Source of the DNA: Rutpela maculata
Lineage: Eukaryota > Arthropoda > Insecta > Coleoptera > Cerambycidae
Assembly (NCBI GenBank): GCA_936432065.2
Contig: OW386291.2
Location: 16,965,821 to 17,029,820 of the forward strand
DNA: 64,000 bases
Direction: 5' to 3'
The notes under the pieces were generated by a model. The model made no database searches. It had not been told where the DNA came from and worked only from the letters and a program-made list of their open reading frames with translations. The translations under genes were made by a program, and so were the position numbers. This document shows, in pieces, positions 35,864-45,440 of this stretch; position 1 is the stretch's first letter; each line of letters starts with the position of its first letter.

Positions 35864-36069
35864 AAAAAAATTCGCGGCAAATCGGACGAAGAATATTTAC
35901 TTTTATTTCTAAAGCAGCTAGGTTTCCGAGATTTGAGGGAACCAGCTACAGTCCTGTTTCGGGCGTATCAGCCCTCATCAAGTTGCCATAGGTTGAACCT
36001 ATCTGGGAAGCCTAGCTGTTATAGGAAAAAAAGTAAACATTCTTCGTCCGATTTGCCGCGAATTTTTTC
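35864..36069. mobile_element. 206-bp element with ~50-bp inverted ends and a hammerhead-like core
   Basis: The ends share AAATTCGCGGCAAATCGGAC then GAAGAAT and TTTACTTTT, inverted at 36021-36069. On the minus strand 35982-35956 reads TTGATGAGGGCTGATACGCC followed by CGAAAC. This is a hammerhead-type core (UGAUGA, 4-bp stem II GGGC/GCCC, GAAAC) with U instead of C before UGAUGA, or one extra U. Pairings for stems I and III are not convincing by eye. The element lies between the left inverted repeat and the nuclease-like pseudogene. Confidence 0.6.
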
Positions 36070-36111
36070 ACATTATATTTTATTATGAAATACACGAAAT
36101 AATTTGTCAAT

Positions 36112-37731
36112 ATCTGGTAACCAAAGAATGCTCAAAGTCTGTTGCTTCAGCCTTTGAAATTGGAAAAGAACAATACGAAACATTCGTACAAGAACGAATA
36201 GTGCTGAGGAGAATGTCAATCTATGATGTTATTAAAAGAAATAATCTGCCTTTGCTGAGTCAAAAAAACTACATATAAAATCAACGGATAAGCAAAAAAT
36301 TGTCGACCTACGAAGGGACAATAATATTTTTAGCAGACTTTACATTGCTAGCCAACTCAGGCACTTAGACATTAATGAATTTTTTAGCAAGGAAAATAGC
36401 TCGTGTCCACCTTCTGTATCCGAATTTGGAAAACTGCGAAAACCCTCAAAGAAATCTGACATTGTTTCCTGCACTCTTCAGTCGACTAAAATTACTGAAC
36501 AATCTATCGAGATGCCCGATGTCTCTGCTCTAGTTATTGATGGGGCTGCTCTTATTGACACGTTGACACTACAGTCAAGTAAAACCTTCCAAAAGTATAG
36601 CGACAGCATTGTTGAATCTTATATTCGGACCAGACTTTTAAAGGTAGATATTATGTTCGATCAGTATGTTCCGGGAATCCTAAAAACAGGTGCAAGAGAA
36701 GCAAGAGGTTCTGGAACAAGGGTAAGCGTAAAACCCAATGTAGTTATACCTAAAAATTTTAACTCCTTCTTAGCACACAGTCAAAACAAACAAGATTTGT
36801 TTGGATTTTTGGCAAAAAACTTAGTAAAGATGGAAAACAAATAGTTTGCACGTATGAGAATCGTGTAATTGGGTCTAATTATGAAGAAATTTATGATCAT
36901 ATATCTCCAAATTTTCATGAAGAAGCAGATGCTCGTCTTCTGCTTCATGTGTGGCATGCTAGCACCTTTGAAGGACATACCAAAATTAACATTAAAACAG
37001 TTGATAGCAATGTGGTTGTCATTGCCGTATACACCCTTTCTATGTTAGATAAAATAGAGGAATTATGGATTGAATATGGGACAGGAAGGCATCTTCAATA
37101 TCCTCCAATTCACCAGATGCAGCAGAAACTTTCACCTGGGGTTTCAAACTTGCTTCCTTTTTTTCATGGTTTTACTGAGGCAGACACTGTTTCAAGTTTT
37201 GGAGGTATCGGCAACACCACTGCATGGGAGACGTGGATGGCCTTTAGAGATGTAGACGAAGCTTTTCATGAATTTTTAAATATGCCTCACACTCAGGCTC
37301 TATCACAGAACGATCCTGCTTGTATGCTTCTTCAACGTTTTGTTGTGCTAATGTATCATCCATCAAGTTCAGCAGAAACTGTGAACGAAGCAAAGCGAAT
37401 CTTATTTTGTCAACTTAACAGATCTATTGAAAATATTCCGTCTACTTGTGAGGTTTTATTAAATCATCTTAAGAGGACGATCCTTCATTGCTTTGTATGG
37501 AGAAATTGCCTTTAACGTGACGCGGAACAGGCAGATCCGAACCATTGGGGATGGAAGAAAGTTGGAGATAATTATGAGCCTATTTGATCAACCAATCCAG
37601 ACATTTCAATGGAAAAATTACAGGAGCTGATCGCATGTAAATGTACGCAGGGATACACATCAAGATGTCGTTGTGTAAAAAGTGCGTTAAATTGCACAAT
37701 GCTGTGCAAATGTGAAGGTATCCGCGAATAA
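36112..37731 (+). pseudogene. XPG-like nuclease-family gene with Cys-rich tail, broken
   Basis: The order of pieces is: VASAFEIGKEQYETFVQERI and IYDVIKRNNLPLL (36112-36270); FSRLYIASQLRHLDINEF through MPDVSALVIDGAALIDTL to 36844; then HEEADARLLLHVWHAS, TVDSNVVVIAVYTL, IEYGTGRHLQY and FHGFTEADTVSSFGG (36930-37215). The last motifs correspond to family positions D-x-D and G-x-D-T-x-S-S-F; here the first is D-S-N, so an acidic residue is lost. Stops occur at 37513 and in EPI*STNPD. A tail with CKCTQGYTSRCRCVKSALNC and LCKCEG resembles Cys-rich CXC-type zinc-binding motifs. It needs two frameshifts (about 36280 and 36840). Same superfamily as 16956-18417 but a different subfamily. Likely transposon-associated; function inferred. 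Confidence 0.65.
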
Positions 37732-38254
37732 AGTTGACTTTTTTTAAAATATAGGATTTAAACCACTATTTGTTTGAAGCAATTGTTTTTTTGTTAAAAA
37801 AGAATTTAATAAAAGTTAATTTGAGTAAAATATTCTTTTATTATTTTGCATCTTAAAGATTTTTTGTTCAACACTGTATACAATAGTTGCAAATTTATAG
37901 GGGTTGGCAGGGGTTTGAGGGGGTTTGGTGAGGGCTGAAAAAATATTTTCAGTTCAAGAATGTGTCAATACCAAATTGCCGTTTTGAAATATTTTTTATT
38001 AATCTCAACAGTTTAAAATACGGTATTTTTAATAAATTACTGGTATTTATAAATTTTTCTCTATTTCTTATTGGGATGCTCTGCCACATGTATTTTCTTC
38101 TAAACAATGTCTGAAATCTACAAAATAATACAATTAACCAGTATTTTACTGGAAAATAACCTCTACGCCTGTGACTTTTACGTCAAAGAATCAGATAGAG
38201 GGTGGTTTTTGACAAATAATGAATAAGAACAAAAATATAAAAATAACGTATTTT
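37732..38254. other. Non-coding stretch between nuclease-like and Penelope remnants
   Basis: AT-rich. 38115-38185 (CTACAAAATAATACA ... TTTACGTCAAAG) is the reverse complement of 61741-61806, which abuts the second Penelope fragment. This suggests it belongs to, or is a favoured neighbour of, that element. Confidence 0.45.
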
Positions 38255-39908
38255 GCTGACGTTTCGGAAAACGAATCTGTTTCCTTTCTCAAAGCGTATT
38301 ATAATGTTTGTGTGCTGTGTATATTAAATACACAGCTTTAAGAATATATTTGTTATATTCAGTATCCACAGATACTTACTGCTTACACAGAACTGTTGAT
38401 ATATCTAGTTGATAGTTTTATTTTAAACAATGTTGAGTTTGTTAAGTTCTTCTTTTAACATCGGCAGCCAGGTTGTGCAAATATCTACGGAACAATTCGA
38501 CACGCATTTGTCCTCATTCAATAATATTATAGCCGCTTCTTTAATTTTTCTTTTCTTGCTATCTGCCTCTTTTGTTAAAATTTTTGCCGAGTCCCAGTTT
38601 ATTCTATGTCCATTCTCCCAAGCGTGTTCGCAAATCTTCGATTTCTGAATGTCATTTTTTCTAATGTAAGCCTTGTGCTCATCCAATCTAACACTGAATG
38701 GTCTGGATGACTCACCCACATAATGTTTATTACACTCACACGGAATACTATAAATGCAGTTTTTTGCATTTTACTCATGATTTAGCGGTTTTGTTTTTGT
38801 TAAAATAGATTTCAATGTATTGCCCGTTTGAAATATCGTCCTAATATCAGATCTATTGCCTATACGGCGTAGCTGTTCAGATAATCCGTGTACATAAAGA
38901 ATTAACGTTGTGTACCGTTGTTCAGGTTTTTGTCGTATATGATTATTATTTTCTATATATGTGAAAGTTCTATCAACAAAAGCTTCAGGGTATTGATTGT
39001 TTATAAAGCGTTTCTCATTGTCTAATATTTCATCATTAGAAGAAATTATTTTGGCCCTATCATATAAGCATTTTATGACACCCTTTTTAACATGCATCGA
39101 CTGATTTGAGTTAAAATTCAAATACCTGTTGGTGTGTGTTGGTTTCCTATAAACCCTTGTTTCAACTGTATTATTTACTCTTTTAATTAAAACATCTAAA
39201 AATGGTAGTTCATTTCTATTTTCTACTTCTAATGTAAATTTAATAGATGGTTCTTTATTATTTATATTTTCTAAAAAATTATCTAACAAATCGACTCCGT
39301 GGGGCCAAATTGCAAATATATCGTCAACATATCTCCACCAGCTAACCGGTTTATATATACAATTTTGAACATGTTTAGTTTGAAAGTCCTCTATAAATAT
39401 ATTACTTAAAACTGGTGACAATGGAGACCCCCATTGCCATACCGAAGTTTTGTTGATAGAAATCACCGTCAAACTGAAAGTAAGTCTTTTTTATACATAA
39501 TGTTAGAAGTTCCATTATGCTATTAACAGTTAATTTAGTTCTAGCTTCCAAATTATTATCATTTAACAATTTATCCTTGACTATTTCTAAAGTTTTATCT
39601 ACTGGGACATTGGTAAAGAGGCTCACTACATCAAAACTAACCATCAGATGGGTATCATGAATATTGTTTTCATAAATCTTTTCTATAAAGTGTCTACTAT
39701 TTTTAATATACGAATCGGTATTTCCAGATGGATTTAGAATATTAAGTAAGAATTTTGCCAAATTATGACATGGCGAATTAATAGAACTGACAATGGGTCT
39801 TAAAGGAATATTTTGCTTATGTATTTTTGGCAAACCATAAAATTGAGGTGGCTTGCTATGATGCGGTGTGAGCTTACTTCGTTCAAAGTCATTAAATTTA
39901 TTAATGTC

Positions 39909-40223
39909 CTACAAGTCTGTTATTTTACAATAACCACCCTATTTTGAGATACATTAAATGAAAAATAACGTCCTAGGGCGTTACGAATATCTATAACGCC
40001 CTAGGGCATTATAAAATTATAATACAACCCAAAACAAGCAAATTATGATAGCGTTATTGACAAACAAAATGCGTTGCTATGCAACGGCGGCGCTTACAAA
40101 CAATTTTGATTTTTACTCTCTTTTAAATCAAATCGTTCTGAACATAATAGATGTCAAATTAATAAATCGTAAATGTCAAAAAAAAATAAAAAATTCGAAT
40201 TAAATAACAGACTTGCAGGACAT
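39909..40223. mobile_element. ~315-bp inverted-repeat element inside the Penelope ORF
   Basis: The ends TTAATGTCCTACAAGTCTG and, inverted, TTAATGTCCTGCAAGTCTG continue to about 25 bp of terminal repeat. Inside are CGTTGCTATGCAACG (15-bp palindrome) and CCTAGGGCGTT/AACGCCCTAGG. It splits the Penelope frame between KFNDFERSKL and the upstream piece. Confidence 0.65.
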
Positions 40224-40231
40224 TAAACGTT

Positions 40232-40363
40232 GAAGGCACCACGGGTGTTATAGGATAATGACGCCCTTGGTCGACGTACACTCCCTCGGGCCAGAGGCCC
40301 TCGGGATTGTACACTGCCGACCTCGGTGCGTTATTATCCTTATAACACCCTTGGTACCTTAAT
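40232..40363. repeat. 132-bp hairpin element next to the preceding insertion
   Basis: AAGGCACCACGGGTGTTATA ... and its complement TATAACACCCTTGGTACCTT pair over about 55 bp per arm, with CTCGGGCCAGAGGCCCTCGG at the centre. Together with 39909-40223 it forms the ~450-bp interruption of the Penelope frame. Confidence 0.7.
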
Positions 40364-41037
40364 AACTATTTTATACTTGAATAGAGTTCTATATATTTTG
40401 CTCTCAATTGATTTTGTGGGATCCTTATTTAATTTTGAATAAGGTCCTTCAGTGATTAATGTCATGACTTTTGTATCATATACATTTTTATCTATAACAA
40501 CCGTGGCATTACCTTTGTCTGCTGGCAAAATTTTAATACGTTCATCTCTTCTTAAGGAAGATATGGATTGTTTCTCTTCTGTACTTAAATTATAAAGTTG
40601 TGCCAAAACTACCCTTCGTACACAAAAATTGAATATAACCTTTTTTAAAGAGCGTTACTTAAGCTTTAAAATGACAAAATTCAAAATTGGATAAAAAATA
40701 ACAAAGATACGAGCGATAACTAAATGTATCGGTACATAATTATACCGGCCATCTTGATGACGTCATCAAGGGATGATCTTAACCCCCAGGAGAGTGTCTC
40801 CCGGTGGTTTTTTGAACCTTAATATGTGTATAAGCTTCATGCAAAATTTGGTGCTGGTATCCAAAACTGAAATATTTTTACGCTAACGCCACGGACTATT
40901 AAGAGCTCCACCTGGTATCAAGTACTAGTAGCAGACACAGTAACTTGGCACCATTTAATTTTAGTTAAATAGAGTTTTCAACGTTTTAAACCTGTTAAAC
41001 ATACTATTTAAAACATTGAAAAAGCTGTTTTAAACAA

Positions 41038-41435
41038 AAACACTGTTTAAAACAGAAAACAGTTTTTTTCGACCCTGACTGTGTGATGATTGTTATGCCG
41101 CATTAAAGAAGTAAAAATTCAATTAACCATGTGCAAGAAATAAATAATATGTTACTAGATAGAGATAACAAATACAAAAATAGAAATATGTCAATGATGT
41201 CATTTTTTTCACCCATGTGTATATTTGTGTTGCCTCACGAATATGCCTCCTCAAATATAGTTGAACCATCTCTGAAGAAAGGATCTCTTGAACCTACGGC
41301 GGTGCTGAAATAAGACAAAAACATGTTTTAAATTGACAAAAGTGTACAAAATCTAAAAAATCAAGTGAAAGAAAAGTTTGAAAAAATTTCTTAAATTCAG
41401 TGTACAATTAAGAAAATTTAATAACTGAAAAATCA
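41038..41435. repeat. 398-bp direct repeat, copy 1
   Basis: Identical, as far as I can compare base by base, to 43670-44067, including a 60-codon frame. It begins AAACACTGTTTAAAACAG at the edge of the TTTAAAC cluster and ends ACTGAAAAATCA. No LTR features (TG..CA ends with priming site) support a retroviral-type LTR. Confidence 0.85.
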
Positions 41436-41929
41436 TTTTTTTGCAATGTTCGCGACTTTTGAGGAGAAGTTTAATTAAATTAATAACAGACCCCATAATC
41501 TTCAACTTATTTCCAGTTTTAAGTGACTTCTAGGCGAAATAAACAATTAATTAATTAATTAATTTAATAAACGAGAGCGGTAACTAGATCCGTTAATAAC
41601 ATGTGGGTGTTGTATTTCATCGTAGGTATGTTTTCAAAACTTTGGGTACCTATATACTACCTATACTTATATGTGGTTGCGGTAATTATATAGTATTACA
41701 TTTTTAACCTTGAGGAACTTACTTTAAAATCGTCAACAGTAATAATTTAGATTTATTTTTATATTATAAATAGTCTAGTCCCTAGCAGATTCCAATGGAA
41801 ATCCGTAAATTGTAAATTTATGGGTGGGGTTGACAATATCATGGCCAAGATGTTTAAGTTAAGTGGTAAAAATGGGGTTAGTATCCTTCACAGAATATGG
41901 TAATCGAAAAGGTAAGGAAATATTACGTG

Positions 41930-42551
41930 TCTAATGCCTATAGACCTTTGTTTCGTAGACTAGCGTAAGACTTTTCACAATATGGAGTACGTCAAACAGT
42001 TATAAGCTGTATTTTTGGAGATGGGGATGCCCAGACATCTGATTTTTATTATTCACCAACTGTATGACGAAAACTTTGCTTTAGTAAAAGTCGACAACAC
42101 CAAATCCGATAATTCTAAAGTTGACTGAGGCGTCAGACATGGCTGTGTTCTGTCACCAATCTTGTTTCATCAACATCTATAGTAAATACCTCCTTAGTTA
42201 CAGCAACCGAAGGTGAGCTCATATGCCTGCTGGACAACCTTCAAACAATAAGATCTGATTATAGTTCATGTGTGATACAACAGAACGAAAAAGAGCAACT
42301 AAAAACCACCTGGACATATTAAGGGTAGATGATTGTAAGGTACTACACGAGATGGAATACCTTTAAGCTCTTGTGGATAATATGGCCAACAGCTTATATG
42401 ACATTAGACGAAGAATACAGAAGGCATGATAGGAAACTTATAAGTTGAGCAAAATATGGCGTGACAGAAATACCATAAGATGCACAACGATCAGACTTGC
42501 TAACAACTCCTCTCTTATTTTGGTCACATCAACCGGAGAGAAGATAATATA
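41930..42551 (+). pseudogene. Non-LTR retrotransposon RT remnant (RTE/CR1-like), left part
   Basis: Badly decayed. RHGCVLSPILF (about 42140), an equivalent of the RT motif 'RQGC.LSP.LF', is followed by KIWRDRNTIRCTTIRLANN near 42445, which fits the thumb region 'KIWKDR.I...TKIRLV'. Many stops and frameshifts are present. It breaks off at the duplicated 24-bp site (42528-42551) and appears to resume at 45249. Bases 41436-41929 show no readable coding. Confidence 0.5.
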
Positions 42552-42879
42552 CCATACAAATTTCCCCTTCACAAAATCAGCTCGCTGCAGGATATATATG
42601 ATTACAGAAGAATAACACTGCAGCACATGACACAATTCCTGATCGAACACATTGAAAGACCATCAGACTATCAAAGAACATTCATCAACGGACGACCATA
42701 TGTACACCACCAGAAGTATTTGCACTGGAAGACAAATTGAGAGAAAAGCATAAAACTACACATAGTTGCAATAAATCTGACACTATCAGATACGATGCCA
42801 TAATCAACACCCTACGCAGTAAATGACTGTCCTAGCTAGTAAACAGGAAAATAAAAGCCTGCTTTCACGAAAGCACTGC

Positions 42880-43640
42880 ATTCAATGAATCGGACGAATG
42901 ACGGAAACAGAACAATATAAGAGTCAACCAAAGATACTCCCTTCCTCCCTACTATTCACTGCGATCCTAAGTTAATTGATACACAGGACAATAAAAGAAA
43001 CACCAAACTTTAACGAAGATACGGAATCACTGAGAATCACGATCGTAATAGTATACGCGGATGATCTTTTAACCGTCACGGCAGAAGAGCAGGATACTCT
43101 CAACTTTCTAGAAAATAAGAAACCGCATTTGTAGAAAAATAGATTTGAAGAAGAGTCTACTAATAAGGCGAGACCGTTTAAAAAAACAAGTTCGGTCAAT
43201 GGAGAAGAATACAAAATAGGCGACTGCTCCCCTAGAATGACAAAGAAATTGAAATACTTAAATTTATCTGATGAACCAAATGGAAACAAGGAAAACTGTG
43301 AAGGAGGGAATTAAAACGGCTCACAGAGCTACAAGAACAATTCTACCTTTCATCGAGAAAATTAAACCACCATGGAGCCTGATTAAGAGGACATACATAG
43401 CCATCATACTATCAACGATGACATATTGAGTTAAAAATGAGGCAAGAGTAACAGAAGAAGTCTGAGAAAAGCTACTAGCAAAAACAACAAGAATAAAGCA
43501 ACTATATACAACGTCAACATAAATAAGAGGGAAAACAATTACAAATAGGACAGAAACGTATGCAGTAAAGTACTGGGATATATGCTCTCCCGGAATCAGA
43601 AACAGGAGAAACAGAAGACTCAAAAGAAGAAGAAAAACTC
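42880..43640 (+). pseudogene. Second non-LTR RT remnant with YADD box
   Basis: Plus strand around 43045-43075 encodes IVIVYADDLLTVTAEEQDTL, a clear RT catalytic YADD motif, preceded by a SLLFTAIL stretch. Downstream are VNGEEYKIGD, LKYLNLSDEPNGN (the post-palm 'KYLG' region), RTILPFIEKIKPPWSLIKRT and AKTTRIKQLYTT. Frameshifts and stops are scattered throughout. It is distinct from the RT pieces at 41.9 and 44.2 kb. Its 5' and 3' limits are unclear; the 42552-42879 interval may be part of it. Confidence 0.55.
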
Positions 43641-44115
43641 TAGAAGCAAAAACACTAAGAGAGAAGTGTAAACACTGTTTAAAACAGAAAACAGTTTTTT
43701 TCGACCCTGACTGTGTGATGATTGTTATGCCGCATTAAAGAAGTAAAAATTCAATTAACCATGTGCAAGAAATAAATAATATGTTACTAGATAGAGATAA
43801 CAAATACAAAAATAGAAATATGTCAATGATGTCATTTTTTTCACCCATGTGTATATTTGTGTTGCCTCACGAATATGCCTCCTCAAATATAGTTGAACCA
43901 TCTCTGAAGAAAGGATCTCTTGAACCTACGGCGGTGCTGAAATAAGACAAAAACATGTTTTAAATTGACAAAAGTGTACAAAATCTAAAAAATCAAGTGA
44001 AAGAAAAGTTTGAAAAAATTTCTTAAATTCAGTGTACAATTAAGAAAATTTAATAACTGAAAAATCAGAAGAAAAACTCTAGAAGCAAAAACACTAAGAG
44101 AGAAGTGTAAACACT
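43629..44115. repeat. Second copy of the 398-bp repeat, flanked by 48-bp direct repeats
   Basis: 43670-44067 repeats 41038-41435. On either side the 48-bp sequence at 43629-43676 recurs exactly at 44068-44115 (GAAGAAAAACTCTAGAAGCA...). The left junction shares AAACACT with the first copy, so 391 bp of foreign sequence sits between two copies of local sequence. This looks like an insertion with an unusually long duplication, a templated duplication, or an assembly error. Confidence 0.8.
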
Positions 44116-45248
44116 CTATATCACGACACAATGCAGTAACGCATTCCACACAACAGTGGACATGTCGATTGGTATGGAGATGCTTCAAACCAAAAGCGCC
44201 ATGAAGTACTTGGGAGTGACAATCGACGCGAAGCTGTCTTACTGGGCCAAATACAGAGCATGGCTGATAATGCAGCCACGACGTCAGCTGCACTTAGCAG
44301 ACTAATGGCAAATATACCTGGTCCCAGAGCAAGCAAGCGTAGGTTTCTAATGTCTACGACCCAATCTACCCTACTCTACGGAGCGGAGATCTGGGCAAAT
44401 GTATTGCGGGTTGAGAAATACCGAAAACGCCTCGCCGCGGTGCAGCGAAGAGGGGCGTTGAGAGTGGTGAGCGCTTACCGCACAGTATCGGAACCTGCGG
44501 TCTTGGTAATAGCCGGAACACCTCCGATCGATTTACTTGCATAAGAACGCAAGATAATCTTCTTCAAGAAATAGACAGCAACAGGGTGAAGAGAGAAGAA
44601 AGATATCGCATCATCAAATCAAATCCAGAGGAAGGTGGACAGCCAGATTAATAGGGCGGATAACTACATGGTTAAGCCGCGGACACGGCGAGGTGAATTA
44701 CCACTTAATGCAGTTCCTGACCGGACTTGGTTTTTTTCCAATCCTATCTATATAAAGTGGGAAAACGGAAAACCCAGGATGCGTCTACTTTGAGATGGAA
44801 CCCGAAGACAATGCACACCACACGTTCTTCGAATGTAACAGATGGATTCGGGAAAGAACCTCATTTGAAGTGACGGTGGATGCCCAACTGACACCCGACA
44901 ACATCGTGGATAATATGCTGCGCAGCAAGCATTGCTTGGAAGCAGTATCAAAATTCGTAGAGACGGTGCTACGACAAAAAAACGAGAGGAGCAATAAACG
45001 TGATAAGGCTCTCTCACAAGGCATAGAAACCTCACTCCTGAACCCCTTATCACAGCAGTGGACGGGGGTGTAGGGAAAAGGTGAGAATGGCAGATGGTGT
45101 CATAACAAGGACGGCACGAATCAGACTGAAGTAATGCGAAAGCAGCCCTGGTCTGGTCTCTCTTCGGGGTTTTCAGAAGGGCTTCTTGTTCCGGTTAGTT
45201 AACTCTCCGGCAACGGCCCTCTGGTCAATCAATCAATTAAATCAATCA
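44116..45248 (+). pseudogene. R1-like non-LTR retrotransposon 3' part
   Basis: KSAMKYLGVTIDAKLSY (44190-44245), then in a shifted frame SALSRLMANIPGP-type thumb sequence (AALSRLMANIPGPRASKRRF), STLLYGAEIWANVL and AAVQRRGALRVVSAYRTVSE. After a stop at 44542 and decayed sequence, EPEDNAHHTFFECNRWIRER (about 44800) gives the HTFF-C C-terminal zinc motif typical of R1-clade elements. The frame ends near 45072. A 3' untranslated tail ends in an AATC-type repeat (45220-45248). It is 5' truncated. Not at the 28S rDNA site used by canonical R1. Confidence 0.75.
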
Positions 45249-45440
45249 ATCAACCGGAGATAAGATAATATAGAAAGGTTGATAGTTCAGGAGAAACCAA
45301 ATGGCAGGAGATGTAGAGAATGGCCTCCAAATCCTTGAGCCGATATCACCAAGAAGCTGATGGGACAGAGCTTTGATAAGGCCATGCGTGTAGTAAGCAA
45401 CCACCATAGGTGGCGTGATGGTGTCAGATCTGACATATAG
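45249..45440 (+). pseudogene. Non-LTR retrotransposon C-terminus, right part
   Basis: After the repeated 24-bp site (45249-45272) the plus strand reads ERLIVQEKPNGR and, with frameshifts, ADITKKLMGQSFDKAMRV and SNHHRWRDGVRS. This matches the usual end 'RP..RW.DDI.......A.DR..WR' of RTE/CR1-type ORFs. It probably continues the element broken at 42551. Confidence 0.55.

Larger units (their letters stand above)
38254..40606 (-). pseudogene. Penelope-like element (RT plus GIY-YIG), interrupted
   Basis: Minus strand, N to C: RRDERIKILPADKGNATVVI (about 40550); after a 450-bp insertion, HHSKPPQFYGLPKIHKQN and LMVSFDVVSLFTNVPVDKTL; then NFGMAMG/SPLSPVLSNIFIEDF, the catalytic box YVDDIFAIWP, and LPFLDVLIKRVNN. 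A TAA at 38771-38769 precedes the endonuclease part: NCIYSIPCECNKHYVGESSR, RLDEHKAYIRKN and EHAWENGHRINWDSAKIL, a GIY-YIG variant typical of Penelope-like elements. The frame ends ELNKLNIV. A frameshift lies at about 39430 between GMAMG and SPLSP. The 5' part of the ORF is missing and starts exactly at the inverted repeat (40607). Not functional as read. Confidence 0.85.
35522..40898. mobile_element. 5.4-kb interval bounded by ~300-bp inverted repeats
   Basis: 35522-35831 and 40608-40898 are reverse complements, both starting TAGTCCGTGGCGTTAGC and including CTTGATGACGTCATCAAG. TTA directly flanks both outer ends, a possible 3-bp target duplication. Inside lie an XPG-like/Cys-rich pseudogene on plus and a Penelope-like element on minus, whose first codons abut the right repeat. 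This may be a DNA transposon whose own cargo is the nuclease gene, later invaded by the Penelope element. An alternative is an inversion between two repeats. The transposase is not identified. Confidence 0.5.

Noticed and set aside
42438..43623. Minus-strand frames of 70-105 residues
   Set aside because: Shadows of the plus-strand retrotransposon remnants, which have clear RT motifs.
41038..44067. LTR retrotransposon flanked by 398-bp LTRs
   Set aside because: No TG..CA ends, primer site, gag or Gypsy/Copia-type pol between the copies, and the second copy sits between 48-bp local repeats.
44116..45248. R1 insertion in ribosomal DNA
   Set aside because: No 28S rRNA sequence flanks it; surroundings are other retrotransposon debris.
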